NCBI GenBank assembly: GCA_047622145.1
Contig: JBLHMO010000095.1
Coordinates: forward strand, 1-12,503
Length of the DNA stretch: 12,503 nucleotides
DNA from: Litorivivens sp047622145
GTDB taxonomy: Bacteria; Pseudomonadota; Gammaproteobacteria; Pseudomonadales; Spongiibacteraceae
Reading direction: 5' to 3'
Under the pieces are notes generated by a model, which was given only the letters and a program-made list of their open reading frames with translations, had not been told where the DNA came from and searched no databases. The translations under genes were made by a program, and so were the position numbers. Below are positions 1-7,458 of this stretch, piece by piece; the stretch's first letter is position 1, and every line of letters starts with the position of its first letter.

Positions 1-620
1 AACTTAACCGTGTGGTTATTACCGCAACACAGATGATGGAGTCGATGATCTCCAATCCGCTGCCAACCCGGGCAGAGGTGTTTGACGTTGCCAACGCGGT
101 GCTCGATGGCACTGACGCGGTGATGTTGTCCGCAGAGACTGCAGCCGGCGAATACCCGGTAGAAACCGTTGAGGCAATGGCGGGCACCTGTGTTGGTGCG
201 GAACAATCGCCCTCAATTCAGCGTTCCGGCCACCGGATGGACGTCAAGTTCAACAATGTCGAAGAGGCGATTGCCATGGGGGCGATGTACACCGCCAACC
301 ATTTGCAGGGTTTAAAAGCGCTGATCGCGCTCACTGAGTCCGGGCGCACCGCCTTGCTGATGTCGCGTATCAGCTCTGGTCTGCCGATTTACGCGGTCAG
401 CAGCCACCAGACAACCTGCAACCGGGTGTGCTTGTATCGCGGGGTGGTACCGGTGTATCTGGATACCAGCCGATTTGCCAAGGAAGACTTGGTAGCCGGG
501 GTCATTGAGCACTTGCGCGGTGAAGGTTTGATCTCAATGGGCGACACTGTGCTGGTAAGTCACGGTGAAACTGCCGGTGTTGGCGGTTGTACCAATAGTG
601 TGAAAATACTGACGGTGTGA
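1..620 (+). CDS. pykA: Pyruvate kinase, C-terminal part (5' end outside window)
   Basis: Pyruvate kinase transfers the phosphate of phosphoenolpyruvate to ADP, the last step of glycolysis, in the cytoplasm. The reading frame is open from base 3, so the gene enters from the left and no start is visible. About 205 codons remain of a usual 470-480. The fragment begins in the end of the catalytic barrel: an ITATQMMESM stretch, then PTRAEVFDVANAVLDGTDAV and MLSAETAAGEYP, which are classic family signatures. The rest is the C-terminal allosteric domain, ending at TGA. The LNRVVITATQMMESM form and the MLSAETAAG loop match the PykA (type II) enzyme of Gammaproteobacteria better than PykF; this is from memory of the families. 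The gene runs toward the SDR gene with only 38 bases between their stops, and no clear hairpin-plus-T terminator is present there. Confidence 0.95.
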   Translation, partial: LNRVVITATQMMESMISNPLPTRAEVFDVANAVLDGTDAVMLSAETAAGEYPVETVEAMAGTCVGAEQSPSIQRSGHRMDVKFNNVEEAIAMGAMYTANHLQGLKALIALTESGRTALLMSRISSGLPIYAVSSHQTTCNRVCLYRGVVPVYLDTSRFAKEDLVAGVIEHLRGEGLISMGDTVLVSHGETAGVGGCTNSVKILTV

Positions 621-658
621 AGCGCGCACCGCCGGCAAGGCCTATGGCTTATGCAGGT

Positions 659-1438
659 CTACTTTCCCTCTGCGTTCGCCGCATTCAAAAATGCTGGCTT
701 TTCACCACCGCCATGAACAGTCACGGTTGAACCGCTTACATAGGATGACAATGAGCTGCCAAGGAACAGGCAGGCGTCGCCGATATCTTCCGGCACCGCC
801 ATTCTCCCCAGCGGGATAGTGGCGCCCACTGCAGCAATGCCGTCTTCGTCACCGTAATGCAAATGCGCCTGCTCGGTGCGAATAAGGCCGCCAATGATGG
901 CGTTCACTCGAACTTTGGGTGCCCACTCTACCGCTAGTGAGGTGCAGAGATTAACCAGGCCGGCTTTGGCGGCGCCATAGGCGGCAGTGAGCGGCGATGG
1001 CCGAACGGCGGAGACACTGGCGATATTAATAATAGAGCCGCCGCTGTTCTGATTTTGCATCACGGCGTTGACGCACTGGGCAAAATTCAGTGGCGCCAGC
1101 AGATTCAGCCGAATAATGGATTCTGAAAACCGCGGTGATGCAGTGGCCGCATCGGCCGCTGGCGCACCACCGGCATTGTTGACGAGTACGTCTATACGGC
1201 CGTAATCTAGGGAAACCGCATTCACGAAGCTTTGAATTTGGTCGAAATCCTTGACGTCGCAGCGGCGAAAGTCAGCGGTGTTGCCGTCGGCCGTCGGCAA
1301 AGCCTCGGGTTCGCTGCGACCGCAAATAATAACTTTGGCGCCATTTTCAAGAAATCGCTCGCTAATGCCAATGCCGACACCTTTGCCACCGCCGGTGACG
1401 ATGATTACCTTTCCTGTAAAGTCGAGCCGATTTTCCAT
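659..1438 (-). CDS. SDR family NAD(P)-dependent oxidoreductase
   Basis: A classical short-chain dehydrogenase of 259 residues, expected to be a soluble enzyme acting on a ketone/alcohol or similar group. Visible parts: nucleotide-binding TGGGKGVGIG at 15-24, NNAG at 87-90, Asn112, catalytic Ser141, and Tyr154 with Lys158 in YGAAK. The C-terminal part carries the usual PLGRMAVPEDIG segment and a VSGSTVTVHGGGE end. The ATG start at 1438 is supported by AGAGGA about five bases upstream. A TATAAT box on the same strand lies about 55 bases upstream. The long shared stretches such as LNLLAPLNFAQ and SLAVEWAPKVRVN recall SDRs found in actinobacterial and proteobacterial steroid or acyl-CoA catabolism, but I cannot assign a substrate. 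It is divergent from the F420 operon across a 343-base gap, so a functional link is possible but unproven. Confidence 0.9.
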   Translation of the reverse strand: MENRLDFTGKVIIVTGGGKGVGIGISERFLENGAKVIICGRSEPEALPTADGNTADFRRCDVKDFDQIQSFVNAVSLDYGRIDVLVNNAGGAPAADAATASPRFSESIIRLNLLAPLNFAQCVNAVMQNQNSGGSIINIASVSAVRPSPLTAAYGAAKAGLVNLCTSLAVEWAPKVRVNAIIGGLIRTEQAHLHYGDEDGIAAVGATIPLGRMAVPEDIGDACLFLGSSLSSYVSGSTVTVHGGGEKPAFLNAANAEGK

Positions 1439-1493
1439 GCAATCCTCTAGCTAATCTTGAATGTCTTAAAATGTGACGACGACGTGCTGGGCC

Positions 1494-1524
1494 ATTATAC
1501 CCGTCCAATGCAATGTATCGCCAA
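1494..1524 (-). promoter_or_regulatory. Candidate promoter of the SDR gene
   Basis: On the minus strand there is a perfect TATAAT at 1494-1499. A weak -35-like TTGGCG lies at 1519-1524 with a long 19-base spacer. The expected transcript would start near 1487 and leave a leader of roughly 50 bases before the SDR start. The -10 is convincing by sequence; the -35 and spacing are poor, so this is tentative. Confidence 0.4.
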
Positions 1525-1529
1525 AGCAA

Positions 1530-1546
1530 GGCGCTACAGTAGCGCC
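1530..1546. repeat. Perfect 6-bp hairpin (GGCGCT / AGCGCC)
   Basis: GGCGCT at 1530-1535 and AGCGCC at 1541-1546 are exact inverted repeats around a five-base loop. A flanking AAAGC (1523-1527) can also pair with GCTTT (1554-1558). No T-run follows on either strand, so it does not look like a terminator. Function unknown. Confidence 0.55.
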
Positions 1547-1567
1547 CGCGGTGGCTTTAGGTATCGT

Positions 1568-1646
1568 CCAAATGGGGCATTCGGCTGGCGAATGCGGTCA
1601 GTCTTGAGACTATCAGTTCGTTTCACTGAACTTATAGCCCATTTGG
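1568..1646. repeat. Nested inverted-repeat block, cloverleaf-like
   Basis: An outer 9-bp inverted repeat, CCAAATGGG (1568-1576) and CCCATTTGG (1638-1646), encloses three further hairpins: GCATTCG/CGAATGC (1577-1583 and 1589-1595, seven pairs, loop GCTGG), AGTC/GACT (1600-1603 and 1608-1611) and AGTTC/GAACT (1615-1619 and 1628-1632). The first inner hairpin follows the outer arm directly. The whole block is 79 bases. It could be a folded leader RNA, a regulator-binding region or a small remnant repeat. It is not a tRNA: I see no T-loop sequence or CCA end, and the stem lengths are wrong. Confidence 0.5.
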
Positions 1647-1709
1647 GCGCTGGATGCGGATGGGCACTTCTGAGAGAATGCTGCGCGGACTTGGCGGGGC
1701 TTATTGTTA

Positions 1710-1742
1710 CCCGGCGAGGACCCTGCAACTGCCCGGTGAGAA
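1710..1742 (+). promoter_or_regulatory. Direct repeat, possible operator upstream of npdG
   Basis: CCCGGCGAGGA (1710-1720) and CCCGGTGAGAA (1732-1742) match at 9 of 11 bases. Their starts are 22 bases apart, about two turns of the helix, as expected for two sites on one face of DNA. They sit 40-70 bases before the npdG start. A role as a regulator site is inference from position and spacing only. Confidence 0.3.
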
Positions 1743-1781
1743 AATAACGGGCACTCCTGGCTAATACAGACGAGGCAGAGA

Positions 1782-2459
1782 ATGAGTAACTTGAAACCGG
1801 TTTTGGCTATTTTGGGTGGTACAGGTGATTTGGGTACGGGGCTTGCGCGCCGTTGGGCACAAGCGGGCTACCGGGTCATCATTGGCTCGCGCACCCAAGA
1901 AAAGGCAGATTCTGCCGTTGCTGATCTCAGAGCGGTGATGCAGGAACGTGGTGTGAATGCCGTGACAGTTGATGCGATGGAAAATTTGGCTGCGGCGCAG
2001 GCCGCAGACATTGTCGCCATGACAGTGCCCTTTAGCCACCACAGCAGCACACTGGAACTGATCAAGCCTGTAATGCAAGGCAAAATCTTGATTGATGTGA
2101 CCGTGCCGTTAGTGCCACCAAAAGTTGCGCGTGTGCAATTGCCGGTGCAGGGCTCTGCCGGGCAGATCGCTCAGGAATTGTTGGGTGAGGACGTACAGGT
2201 TGTGTCGGCATTCCAGAACGTGGCTGCCCATCATCTGCAAGAAGGTCTTGGCCTAGAGTGCGATGTGCTGGTCTGCGGTGACAAAAAAGACGCGCGTGCG
2301 CAAGTTATCGAGCTGGTGGAGGCAGCCGGTATGCGCGGATTTCACGCAGGCAGTATTGCCAACGCCGCTGCCGTGGAAGCCATGACCTCGGTACTGATTT
2401 TTGTAAACAAACAGTACAAGTGTCACGCCGGTATCAAACTGACCGGATTGACTGAGTGA
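1782..2459 (+). CDS. npdG: NADPH-dependent F420 reductase (F420:NADP oxidoreductase)
   Basis: Transfers hydride between NADP(H) and coenzyme F420 in the cytoplasm. In aerobes the likely direction is NADPH reducing F420 to supply F420-dependent reductases. The 225-residue length suits the Fno/NpdG family. The N-terminus has the family's Rossmann motif GGTGDLGTG (12-20), and SRTQEKA from Ser36-Arg37 fits binding of the NADP 2'-phosphate. Central VPFSHHSSTLE and DVTVPL segments and the C-terminal NAAAVEAMTSVLIFVN helix also fit. The ATG start is supported by GAGG at 1772-1775, six bases upstream. It opens the operon, and its stop overlaps the next start (GTGA). Its place ahead of the F420 synthesis genes strongly supports the F420 assignment over a generic NADP-binding protein. 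Confidence 0.9.
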   Translation: MSNLKPVLAILGGTGDLGTGLARRWAQAGYRVIIGSRTQEKADSAVADLRAVMQERGVNAVTVDAMENLAAAQAADIVAMTVPFSHHSSTLELIKPVMQGKILIDVTVPLVPPKVARVQLPVQGSAGQIAQELLGEDVQVVSAFQNVAAHHLQEGLGLECDVLVCGDKKDARAQVIELVEAAGMRGFHAGSIANAAAVEAMTSVLIFVNKQYKCHAGIKLTGLTE

Positions 2460-3223
2460 CCCAAAGACTCACATTGACGGTTCTGCCAAGCTTTCCCTTG
2501 GTAGAACCCGGCGACGACCTCGCTGGGCTAATCATGCAAAGTGCCAGTGCTGGGGCGCTTGCGCTCCAAGATGGCGACGTTCTGGTGTTGGCGCAGAAAA
2601 TTGTGTCTAAATCTGAAAATCGCTATGCCTACTTGAACGAGGTTAGTCCCAGCGACGCGGCGCTGACACTGGCTGCAGCAACCGACAAGGATCCACGTCA
2701 GGTAGAGCTGATCCTCAGGGAGTCAAAAGAGGTGGTGCGCCAGCGACGCGGTGCCATTATCGTCGAGCACCGCGAAGGCTATGTGCACGCTAATGCGGGT
2801 ATCGATGCTTCCAATATTGCCTCGCAGGTCGACAATCCGCGCGTATTGCTTCTGCCATTAGACTCCAACGCCTCGGCCCGCGACTTGCGAACGGCGCTGC
2901 GAAAAGCACTGGGCGTTGATGTCTATATTATTATCAACGACAGCGCTGGCCGCGCCTGGCGTAACGGAACCTGTGGGTTTGCCATCGGTAGCGCCGGCTT
3001 TGAGGCCTTGGTGAGCCGCATTGGCGACAACGACTTATTTGGTCGGCCGCTGGAGATTACGCAGATTGCCGTTGCCGATGAATTGGCAGCAGCAGCGTCT
3101 TTTTTAATGGGGCAGGCCGACGAAGGTGCGCCGGTGGTGTTGGTTCGCGGCGCCGAGCTGCGTCTATCGGATCAGGGCTGCGAAACCTTGATCCGTGCTA
3201 AATCCGAAGATTTGTTCCGCTGA
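2456..3223 (+). CDS. cofE: Coenzyme F420-0:L-glutamate ligase, single-domain
   Basis: Adds L-glutamate through gamma-linkages to F420-0 using GTP, forming the tail of F420. The 255-residue protein matches the stand-alone CofE ligase. Visible features: PGDDLAGLI near residues 18-26, AQKIVSKSENR near 46-56, the INDSAGRAWRNGTCGFAIG segment and the C-terminal ADELAAAASFLMGQADEG stretch. The start is GTG at 2456, overlapping the npdG stop by four bases, which points to translational coupling; only a weak GGA lies upstream. The protein ends shortly after the ligase domain. It therefore lacks the C-terminal FMN-binding reductase domain that mycobacterial FbiB carries and uses to reduce dehydro-F420. 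That matters for which three-carbon unit the pathway uses. Confidence 0.93.
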   Translation: MTQRLTLTVLPSFPLVEPGDDLAGLIMQSASAGALALQDGDVLVLAQKIVSKSENRYAYLNEVSPSDAALTLAAATDKDPRQVELILRESKEVVRQRRGAIIVEHREGYVHANAGIDASNIASQVDNPRVLLLPLDSNASARDLRTALRKALGVDVYIIINDSAGRAWRNGTCGFAIGSAGFEALVSRIGDNDLFGRPLEITQIAVADELAAAASFLMGQADEGAPVVLVRGAELRLSDQGCETLIRAKSEDLFR

Positions 3224-4170
3224 TGCCGGCCCTTGAAGGCAAGGTTATTGCTCTCACGGGCGGTGTTGGCGGCGCTAAGTTGGCCCGTGGCCTAGTCGAA
3301 GTGCTATCGCCGGATCAGCTCTTGATCGTGGCGAATACGGGCGACGATTTCGAGCATTTAGGCTTGTCGATTTCACCTGATCTCGATTCGGTGATGTACG
3401 CCTTGGCCGACAAAAATGACGCCGAGCGCGGCTGGGGTTTGGCCGGCGAAAGCTGGCAGGCGATGTCGGCTTTGAAACAGCTCGGTGGTGAAGACTGGTT
3501 CAGCCTGGGCGACAAAGACCTCGCAACCCACCTGTGGCGCAGCCAATTATTACGTGATGGTCACAGCTTGACGTCGGCAAGCCGTCTACTCTGCGAAGCA
3601 CTCGGTGTGCGGCATCACCTCATTCCGATGAGCGATGATCCGGTAAGAACTATGGTGAGTACTGATCGTGGCGAATTGGGGTTCCAGAGCTACTTCGTTC
3701 GCGAGCAATGCGAACCAAAAGTCAGCGGTTTTCGCTTTGACGGTATTGAGGCCGCCAGGCCGGCGCCGGAATTGCTGGATTGGCTAGCGGACGATAAGCT
3801 GGCAGCTATTATTATTTGCCCGTCCAACCCCTTTGTCAGTGTTGACCCAATTCTACAATTAAAGGGAGTGCGCGAGGCGATTTTAACCAGTTGCGCGCCG
3901 GTAGTGGCGGTATCACCTATTGTCGGCGGTATGGCGGTCAAAGGCCCTGCCGCAAAAATGATGGAAGAATTGTCAATGCCCGTCAGCGCCGCCGCGCTCG
4001 CGAGCTGGTATGACAATTTATTGAGCGGTTTTGTAATGGATGTTGTTGACCAAGATCTGGCATCGTCTCTTTCTATGCCAAGCAAAGTGGTATCAACTCT
4101 GATGAGTTCTCTCGGCAGCAAGCGCAAGCTTGCCCTTGATGTGCTCGACTTTAGCCAACAGCTAAATTAG
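3223..4170 (+). CDS. cofD: 2-phospho-L-lactate transferase (CofD/FbiA family)
   Basis: Transfers the phospho-acid part of the GDP-activated intermediate made by CofC onto the deazaflavin Fo, giving F420-0 or its dehydro or 3-phosphoglycerate version. The protein is 315 residues, normal for the family. Signatures in order: GGVGGAKLARGL (13-24), NTGDDFEHLGL (38-48), SPDLDSVMYAL (51-61), SLGDKDLATHLWR (94-106), CPSNPFVSVDPIL (199-211) and SPIVGGMAVKGPA (231-243). These are the nucleotide- and Fo-binding segments of CofD/FbiA. The ATG overlaps the cofE stop by one base (TGATG), so the two genes are probably coupled. The motifs do not tell by eye whether the natural donor carries phospholactate, phosphoenolpyruvate or phosphoglycerate. 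Confidence 0.95.
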   Translation: MPALEGKVIALTGGVGGAKLARGLVEVLSPDQLLIVANTGDDFEHLGLSISPDLDSVMYALADKNDAERGWGLAGESWQAMSALKQLGGEDWFSLGDKDLATHLWRSQLLRDGHSLTSASRLLCEALGVRHHLIPMSDDPVRTMVSTDRGELGFQSYFVREQCEPKVSGFRFDGIEAARPAPELLDWLADDKLAAIIICPSNPFVSVDPILQLKGVREAILTSCAPVVAVSPIVGGMAVKGPAAKMMEELSMPVSAAALASWYDNLLSGFVMDVVDQDLASSLSMPSKVVSTLMSSLGSKRKLALDVLDFSQQLN

Positions 4171-4181
4171 TGTGACTTAGC

Positions 4182-4907
4182 ATGTGGACCTTTATACCCC
4201 TAAAAGATTTCGTACAGGCTAAGCAGCGTTTGTCGGGCTTTCTGAGCCCGTCCGAGCGCCGCTGCCTGTTTCAGGCCATGGTCGAAGACGTACTTGATGT
4301 GCTCACCCGGCTGCAAGGTTTGGAGCGAATCATCCTGTTGTCGGACGACCCCACGGCGAAATTTCTTGCCGAACACTACAAGATTGAATGCTGGAGTGAG
4401 CGAGCGCTGGGCGGCCCTGGCTTGAATCCGGTGGTCAATGCTGCCGTGCAGAGCGTTGTCGGTCAAGTTGAGAGTGTCATGGTGGTGCACGGTGATTTAC
4501 CCTTGGCGTCACAAGATGAGTGGGAGCTGTTTATTGGCACCCATCAGCAAATGCCGGATGCCGAGAAAGTAACGATCATTACCGATCGTCAGTGTGACGG
4601 CTCCAATGTGGTGCTGTGCAGCCCGCCGGGCATGCTGAACTATCAGTACGGCTCCGAGTCCTGTCATCGGCACCGCGCGCAGGCGCAGGCCAATGGCATG
4701 GTGGTTGACATAATGCAGCTGCTGGGGCTTAGCCGGGATATGGATGATGGCGAAGATCTGGCCGAACTGTTTATTCGTGATTGGGGCCGCCGGGCGCCGA
4801 AAACACTGCAATATCTGCGTGAAAACAAGCTCGATCAACGAATTAAGGCCTTGACGGCTGGCGAAGCCAACAGCGCCTTTATCAAAACGGACGTGGTGAA
4901 AGTTTAA
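4182..4907 (+). CDS. cofC: 2-phospho-L-lactate guanylyltransferase (CofC/FbiD family)
   Basis: Activates a three-carbon phospho-acid with GTP to make the unstable GDP-linked donor for CofD. Known family members use 2-phospho-L-lactate (archaea), phosphoenolpyruvate (mycobacteria) or 3-phospho-D-glycerate (Paraburkholderia rhizoxinica). The 241-residue protein has the expected N-terminus (IPLKDFVQAKQRL, 5-17), SERRCLF, HGDLPLA (103-109) and a late DMDDGEDLAEL segment around 186-196. Two active-site-region segments depart from the forms I know: DGSN at 139-142 where GTN is common, and YGSESCHRH at 156-164 where FGxxSFxxH is common. It starts 11 bases after cofD with no good ribosome site, and its stop overlaps fbiC by one base (TAATG). 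The substrate is left open. Confidence 0.9.
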   Translation: MWTFIPLKDFVQAKQRLSGFLSPSERRCLFQAMVEDVLDVLTRLQGLERIILLSDDPTAKFLAEHYKIECWSERALGGPGLNPVVNAAVQSVVGQVESVMVVHGDLPLASQDEWELFIGTHQQMPDAEKVTIITDRQCDGSNVVLCSPPGMLNYQYGSESCHRHRAQAQANGMVVDIMQLLGLSRDMDDGEDLAELFIRDWGRRAPKTLQYLRENKLDQRIKALTAGEANSAFIKTDVVKV

Positions 4908-7393
4908 TGAGTAATTGGCAGGCGGTATCAGCAAAAGCGCGGCAGCGACAGCAGCTAAGCGACAGCGAGGCATTGTCGCTGGCTGAGCTCGATAGCCAGC
5001 ACGATTCAGAATTGCTGGCGCTGGCAAGCAGTTTGCGCGATAGCGGTTTTCGCAATGTTGTGACCTACTCGCGTAAAGTGTTTATTCCCTTAACTCACCT
5101 CTGCCGGGATGTTTGTCACTACTGCACCTTTGCCAAATCGCCAAAGCGTATTGATTCTCCCTATATGTCGGTTGATGAGGTGCTGGATTCCGTGCGTGCC
5201 GCTCAGGCTATGGGTTGCAAGGAAGCCTTGCTGACCTTGGGTGAGAAGCCTGAACTTCGCTACAAGGCCGCTCGCGACGCCTTGGCTGAAATGGGCTTTG
5301 CGACCACGCTGGAATACGTCGCTCACGTTGCCAAACGCATACTCGAAGAAACCACACTGCTGCCGCATATCAATGCCGGCTGTATGACCGCTGATGAAAT
5401 CGCCATGCTGCGGCCCGTGTCCGCATCAATGGGTATCATGCTGGAGTCGGCCTCAGAACGCCTGACTGAAAAAGGCATGCCCCATTACGGCTCACCCGAT
5501 AAAGACCCGCAGTTGCGTCTGGAAACTATACGCCTAGCGGGAGAAGCGGCGGTACCGTTTACCTCCGGCATCCTGATCGGTATTGGCGAAACCCGTCTCG
5601 AGCGTATTGAATCCCTGTTGGCGCTGCGCGCAGTGCATCAAGAGCACGGGCATTTGCAGGAGATTATTGTCCAAAATTTTCGGGCCAAAGCCGACACCAA
5701 AATGGCGCAGGCACCCGAACCTGATCTTGCCGAATTGTTGTGGACGATTGCCGTGTGTCGCCTGATATTCGGTCCGCACATGAGTATTCAGGCGCCGCCT
5801 AACCTGAGTCCAGGGGTGCTGGAAAAAATTGTTAGCGCGGGCATCAATGATTGGGGCGGCGTATCGCCATTGACGCCCGATTTTGTGAATCCGGAAGCGC
5901 CGTGGCCACACGTGGAAGAACTTACGCGGGAAACCGCTGTTGCTGGTAAGTTTCTGCAGGAGCGATTGACGATTTACCCACAATACGCCGGTGATGTTGC
6001 GAATTGGCTTGATACGGCTCTGCATACGCGGGTATTGGCGGTGGTGGACGCCGAGGGTTTCCCCCGGACTGATGACTGGATTAGCGGACAGCACGGTGAA
6101 TTACCGGCAGATGACTTGCATTGGTTGGCAGCGCGACCTGATGCCGGTGATATATCGACCGATGTGCGCGGCATCCTTGCGCGCGCGAGCACCGGTGAAG
6201 CCCTGAGCGAACAGGAAGTTGTCCGTCTGTTTCAAAGCCGCGGTCCTGATTTTGCTGCGGTGTGCCGAGCAGCGGACGAATTACGTCAAAAGAAATGCGG
6301 TGATTGCGTTAGCTATGTTGTTAACCGCAATATCAACTACACCAATATCTGTTACTTCAAATGCCAGTTCTGCGCCTTTTCCAAGGGTAAGCTCAGCGAG
6401 AATTTACGGGGCAAGCCCTACGACCTGAGTCCGGAAGAAATTAGCCGACGTTGCCTAGAGGCATGGCAGCGCGGGGCAACTGAAGTGTGTATGCAAGGTG
6501 GTATTCATCCTGAGTACACCGGCCAGACCTACCTCGATATTCTTGAAACAGTCAAGACTGCGACGCCCGATATGCATGTGCATGCCTTTTCACCGCTGGA
6601 AGTGTGGCAAGGTGCAGCAACATTGAGGATACCGGTGGCTGAGTTTTTGCATCAACTCAAAACCGCGGGCCTGAATACACTGCCGGGCACTGCCGCTGAA
6701 ATACTCGACGACGACATACGTGCCATTATTTGCCCGGACAAAATCAACAGCGAGCAGTGGTTGGAAGTCATGGAAACCGCCCATCAGCAGGGTTTTCGGA
6801 CCACTGCGACCATTATGTTTGGGCATGTGGAAGGGCTACAGCACTGGGCCAGACATATACTAAAAGTACGATATTTACAGTCGCGTACCGGCGGCTTTAC
6901 TGAGTTTGTACCGCTTTCTTTTGTTGCCTCCGAGGCACCGCTGTACCTAAAAGGCAAGGCGCGGCGCGGCCCGACCTTTCGTGAGTCGGTGTTAATGCAT
7001 GCCGTGTCACGGCTGGCATTCAATGGCTTGATCGACAATATACAGGCGTCTTGGGTCAAACTCGGCCATAGCGGCGTTGAGGCCTGCCTGAACGCTGGCG
7101 TGAACGATGTTGGCGGCACCTTGATGAACGAGACCATTACCCGTGCGGCGGGCGCCAGTCACGGTCAGGAAACCTCACCCCAAGAAATGGACGCGCTGAT
7201 AGGCGCCATGCAACGTCAGCCACTGCAGCGCACAACGGTGTATAAGCCGGTTAGCGAAGAACGACGCGCCGCTGCTTGTGAGGCGGGTGTGCTGCTTGAA
7301 GTGGTCAATACGCCGGCTAAGAAGTATGAGCGTCGCGGCGAGCGCAAGAAGCTGTTGCGCAATAATGCTGAAAACCTAATCGCTTCGGGTTAG
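4907..7393 (+). CDS. fbiC: Fo synthase, CofG-CofH fusion (FbiC)
   Basis: Makes 7,8-didemethyl-8-hydroxy-5-deazariboflavin (Fo), the light-absorbing core of F420, from tyrosine and a ribityl-diaminouracil. The 828-residue protein joins two radical SAM modules. The first (CofG-like) has the iron-sulfur motif CRDVCHYC with Cys66, Cys70 and Cys73. The second (CofH-like) has CYFKCQFC with Cys482, Cys486 and Cys489, followed by AFSKGK. Further typical segments are GILIGIGET (221-229), QAPPNLSP (295-302), CMQGGIHPEYTG and the SHGQETSPQEMDALI region near the end. The order, CofG then CofH in one chain, is that of actinobacterial FbiC; archaea and cyanobacteria mostly have two genes. Both cysteine triplets are intact, so the enzyme should be functional. 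The upstream GGTGAAAG gives a plausible ribosome site. Confidence 0.96.
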   Translation: MSNWQAVSAKARQRQQLSDSEALSLAELDSQHDSELLALASSLRDSGFRNVVTYSRKVFIPLTHLCRDVCHYCTFAKSPKRIDSPYMSVDEVLDSVRAAQAMGCKEALLTLGEKPELRYKAARDALAEMGFATTLEYVAHVAKRILEETTLLPHINAGCMTADEIAMLRPVSASMGIMLESASERLTEKGMPHYGSPDKDPQLRLETIRLAGEAAVPFTSGILIGIGETRLERIESLLALRAVHQEHGHLQEIIVQNFRAKADTKMAQAPEPDLAELLWTIAVCRLIFGPHMSIQAPPNLSPGVLEKIVSAGINDWGGVSPLTPDFVNPEAPWPHVEELTRETAVAGKFLQERLTIYPQYAGDVANWLDTALHTRVLAVVDAEGFPRTDDWISGQHGELPADDLHWLAARPDAGDISTDVRGILARASTGEALSEQEVVRLFQSRGPDFAAVCRAADELRQKKCGDCVSYVVNRNINYTNICYFKCQFCAFSKGKLSENLRGKPYDLSPEEISRRCLEAWQRGATEVCMQGGIHPEYTGQTYLDILETVKTATPDMHVHAFSPLEVWQGAATLRIPVAEFLHQLKTAGLNTLPGTAAEILDDDIRAIICPDKINSEQWLEVMETAHQQGFRTTATIMFGHVEGLQHWARHILKVRYLQSRTGGFTEFVPLSFVASEAPLYLKGKARRGPTFRESVLMHAVSRLAFNGLIDNIQASWVKLGHSGVEACLNAGVNDVGGTLMNETITRAAGASHGQETSPQEMDALIGAMQRQPLQRTTVYKPVSEERRAAACEAGVLLEVVNTPAKKYERRGERKKLLRNNAENLIASG

Positions 7394-7458
7394 AGGCTCG
7401 CTCCACCACTTGCCCTACAATCTGGTCAAACCCAATAACACAGATAGGGATAAACATA

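Larger units (their letters stand above)
1439..1781. other. 343-base non-coding gap upstream of the F420 operon
   Basis: This gap separates the divergent SDR gene and npdG. A 96-codon frame can be read through it, but it has a TTG start, no ribosome site and an Arg/Cys-rich sequence unlike a real protein, so I treat the stretch as non-coding. It holds the SDR promoter candidate, a hairpin at 1530-1546, a nested inverted-repeat block at 1568-1646, and a direct repeat at 1710-1742. I could not find a convincing sigma-70 promoter pointing toward npdG, so the operon promoter is unplaced or depends on an activator. Confidence 0.7.

Noticed and set aside
1..620. Functional link of pyruvate kinase with F420 synthesis through phosphoenolpyruvate
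   Set aside because: pykA is a housekeeping gene, convergent with the SDR gene and over 1 kb from the operon; closeness is most simply chance.
621..658. Bidirectional terminator between pykA and the SDR gene
   Set aside because: Only short imperfect pairing (AAGGCC/GGCTT with a bulge) and no T-run on either strand.
1568..1646. tRNA or integron attC site
   Set aside because: The size and three inner hairpins suggested these, but there is no T-loop or anticodon-arm sequence, no CCA end, and no RYYYAAC/GTTRRRY pair.
1457..1747. 96-codon frame filling the gap before npdG (+)
   Set aside because: TTG start without a ribosome site, Arg/Cys-rich composition with no domain, and it runs through the inverted repeats; better explained as non-coding DNA.
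4509..5027. 172-codon frame on the minus strand
   Set aside because: Antisense across the cofC-fbiC junction, Ala/Arg/His-rich, no domain; a shadow of two certain genes.
5534..6094. 186-codon frame on the minus strand
   Set aside because: Lies entirely antisense inside fbiC, has no recognisable domain, and fbiC is unambiguous.
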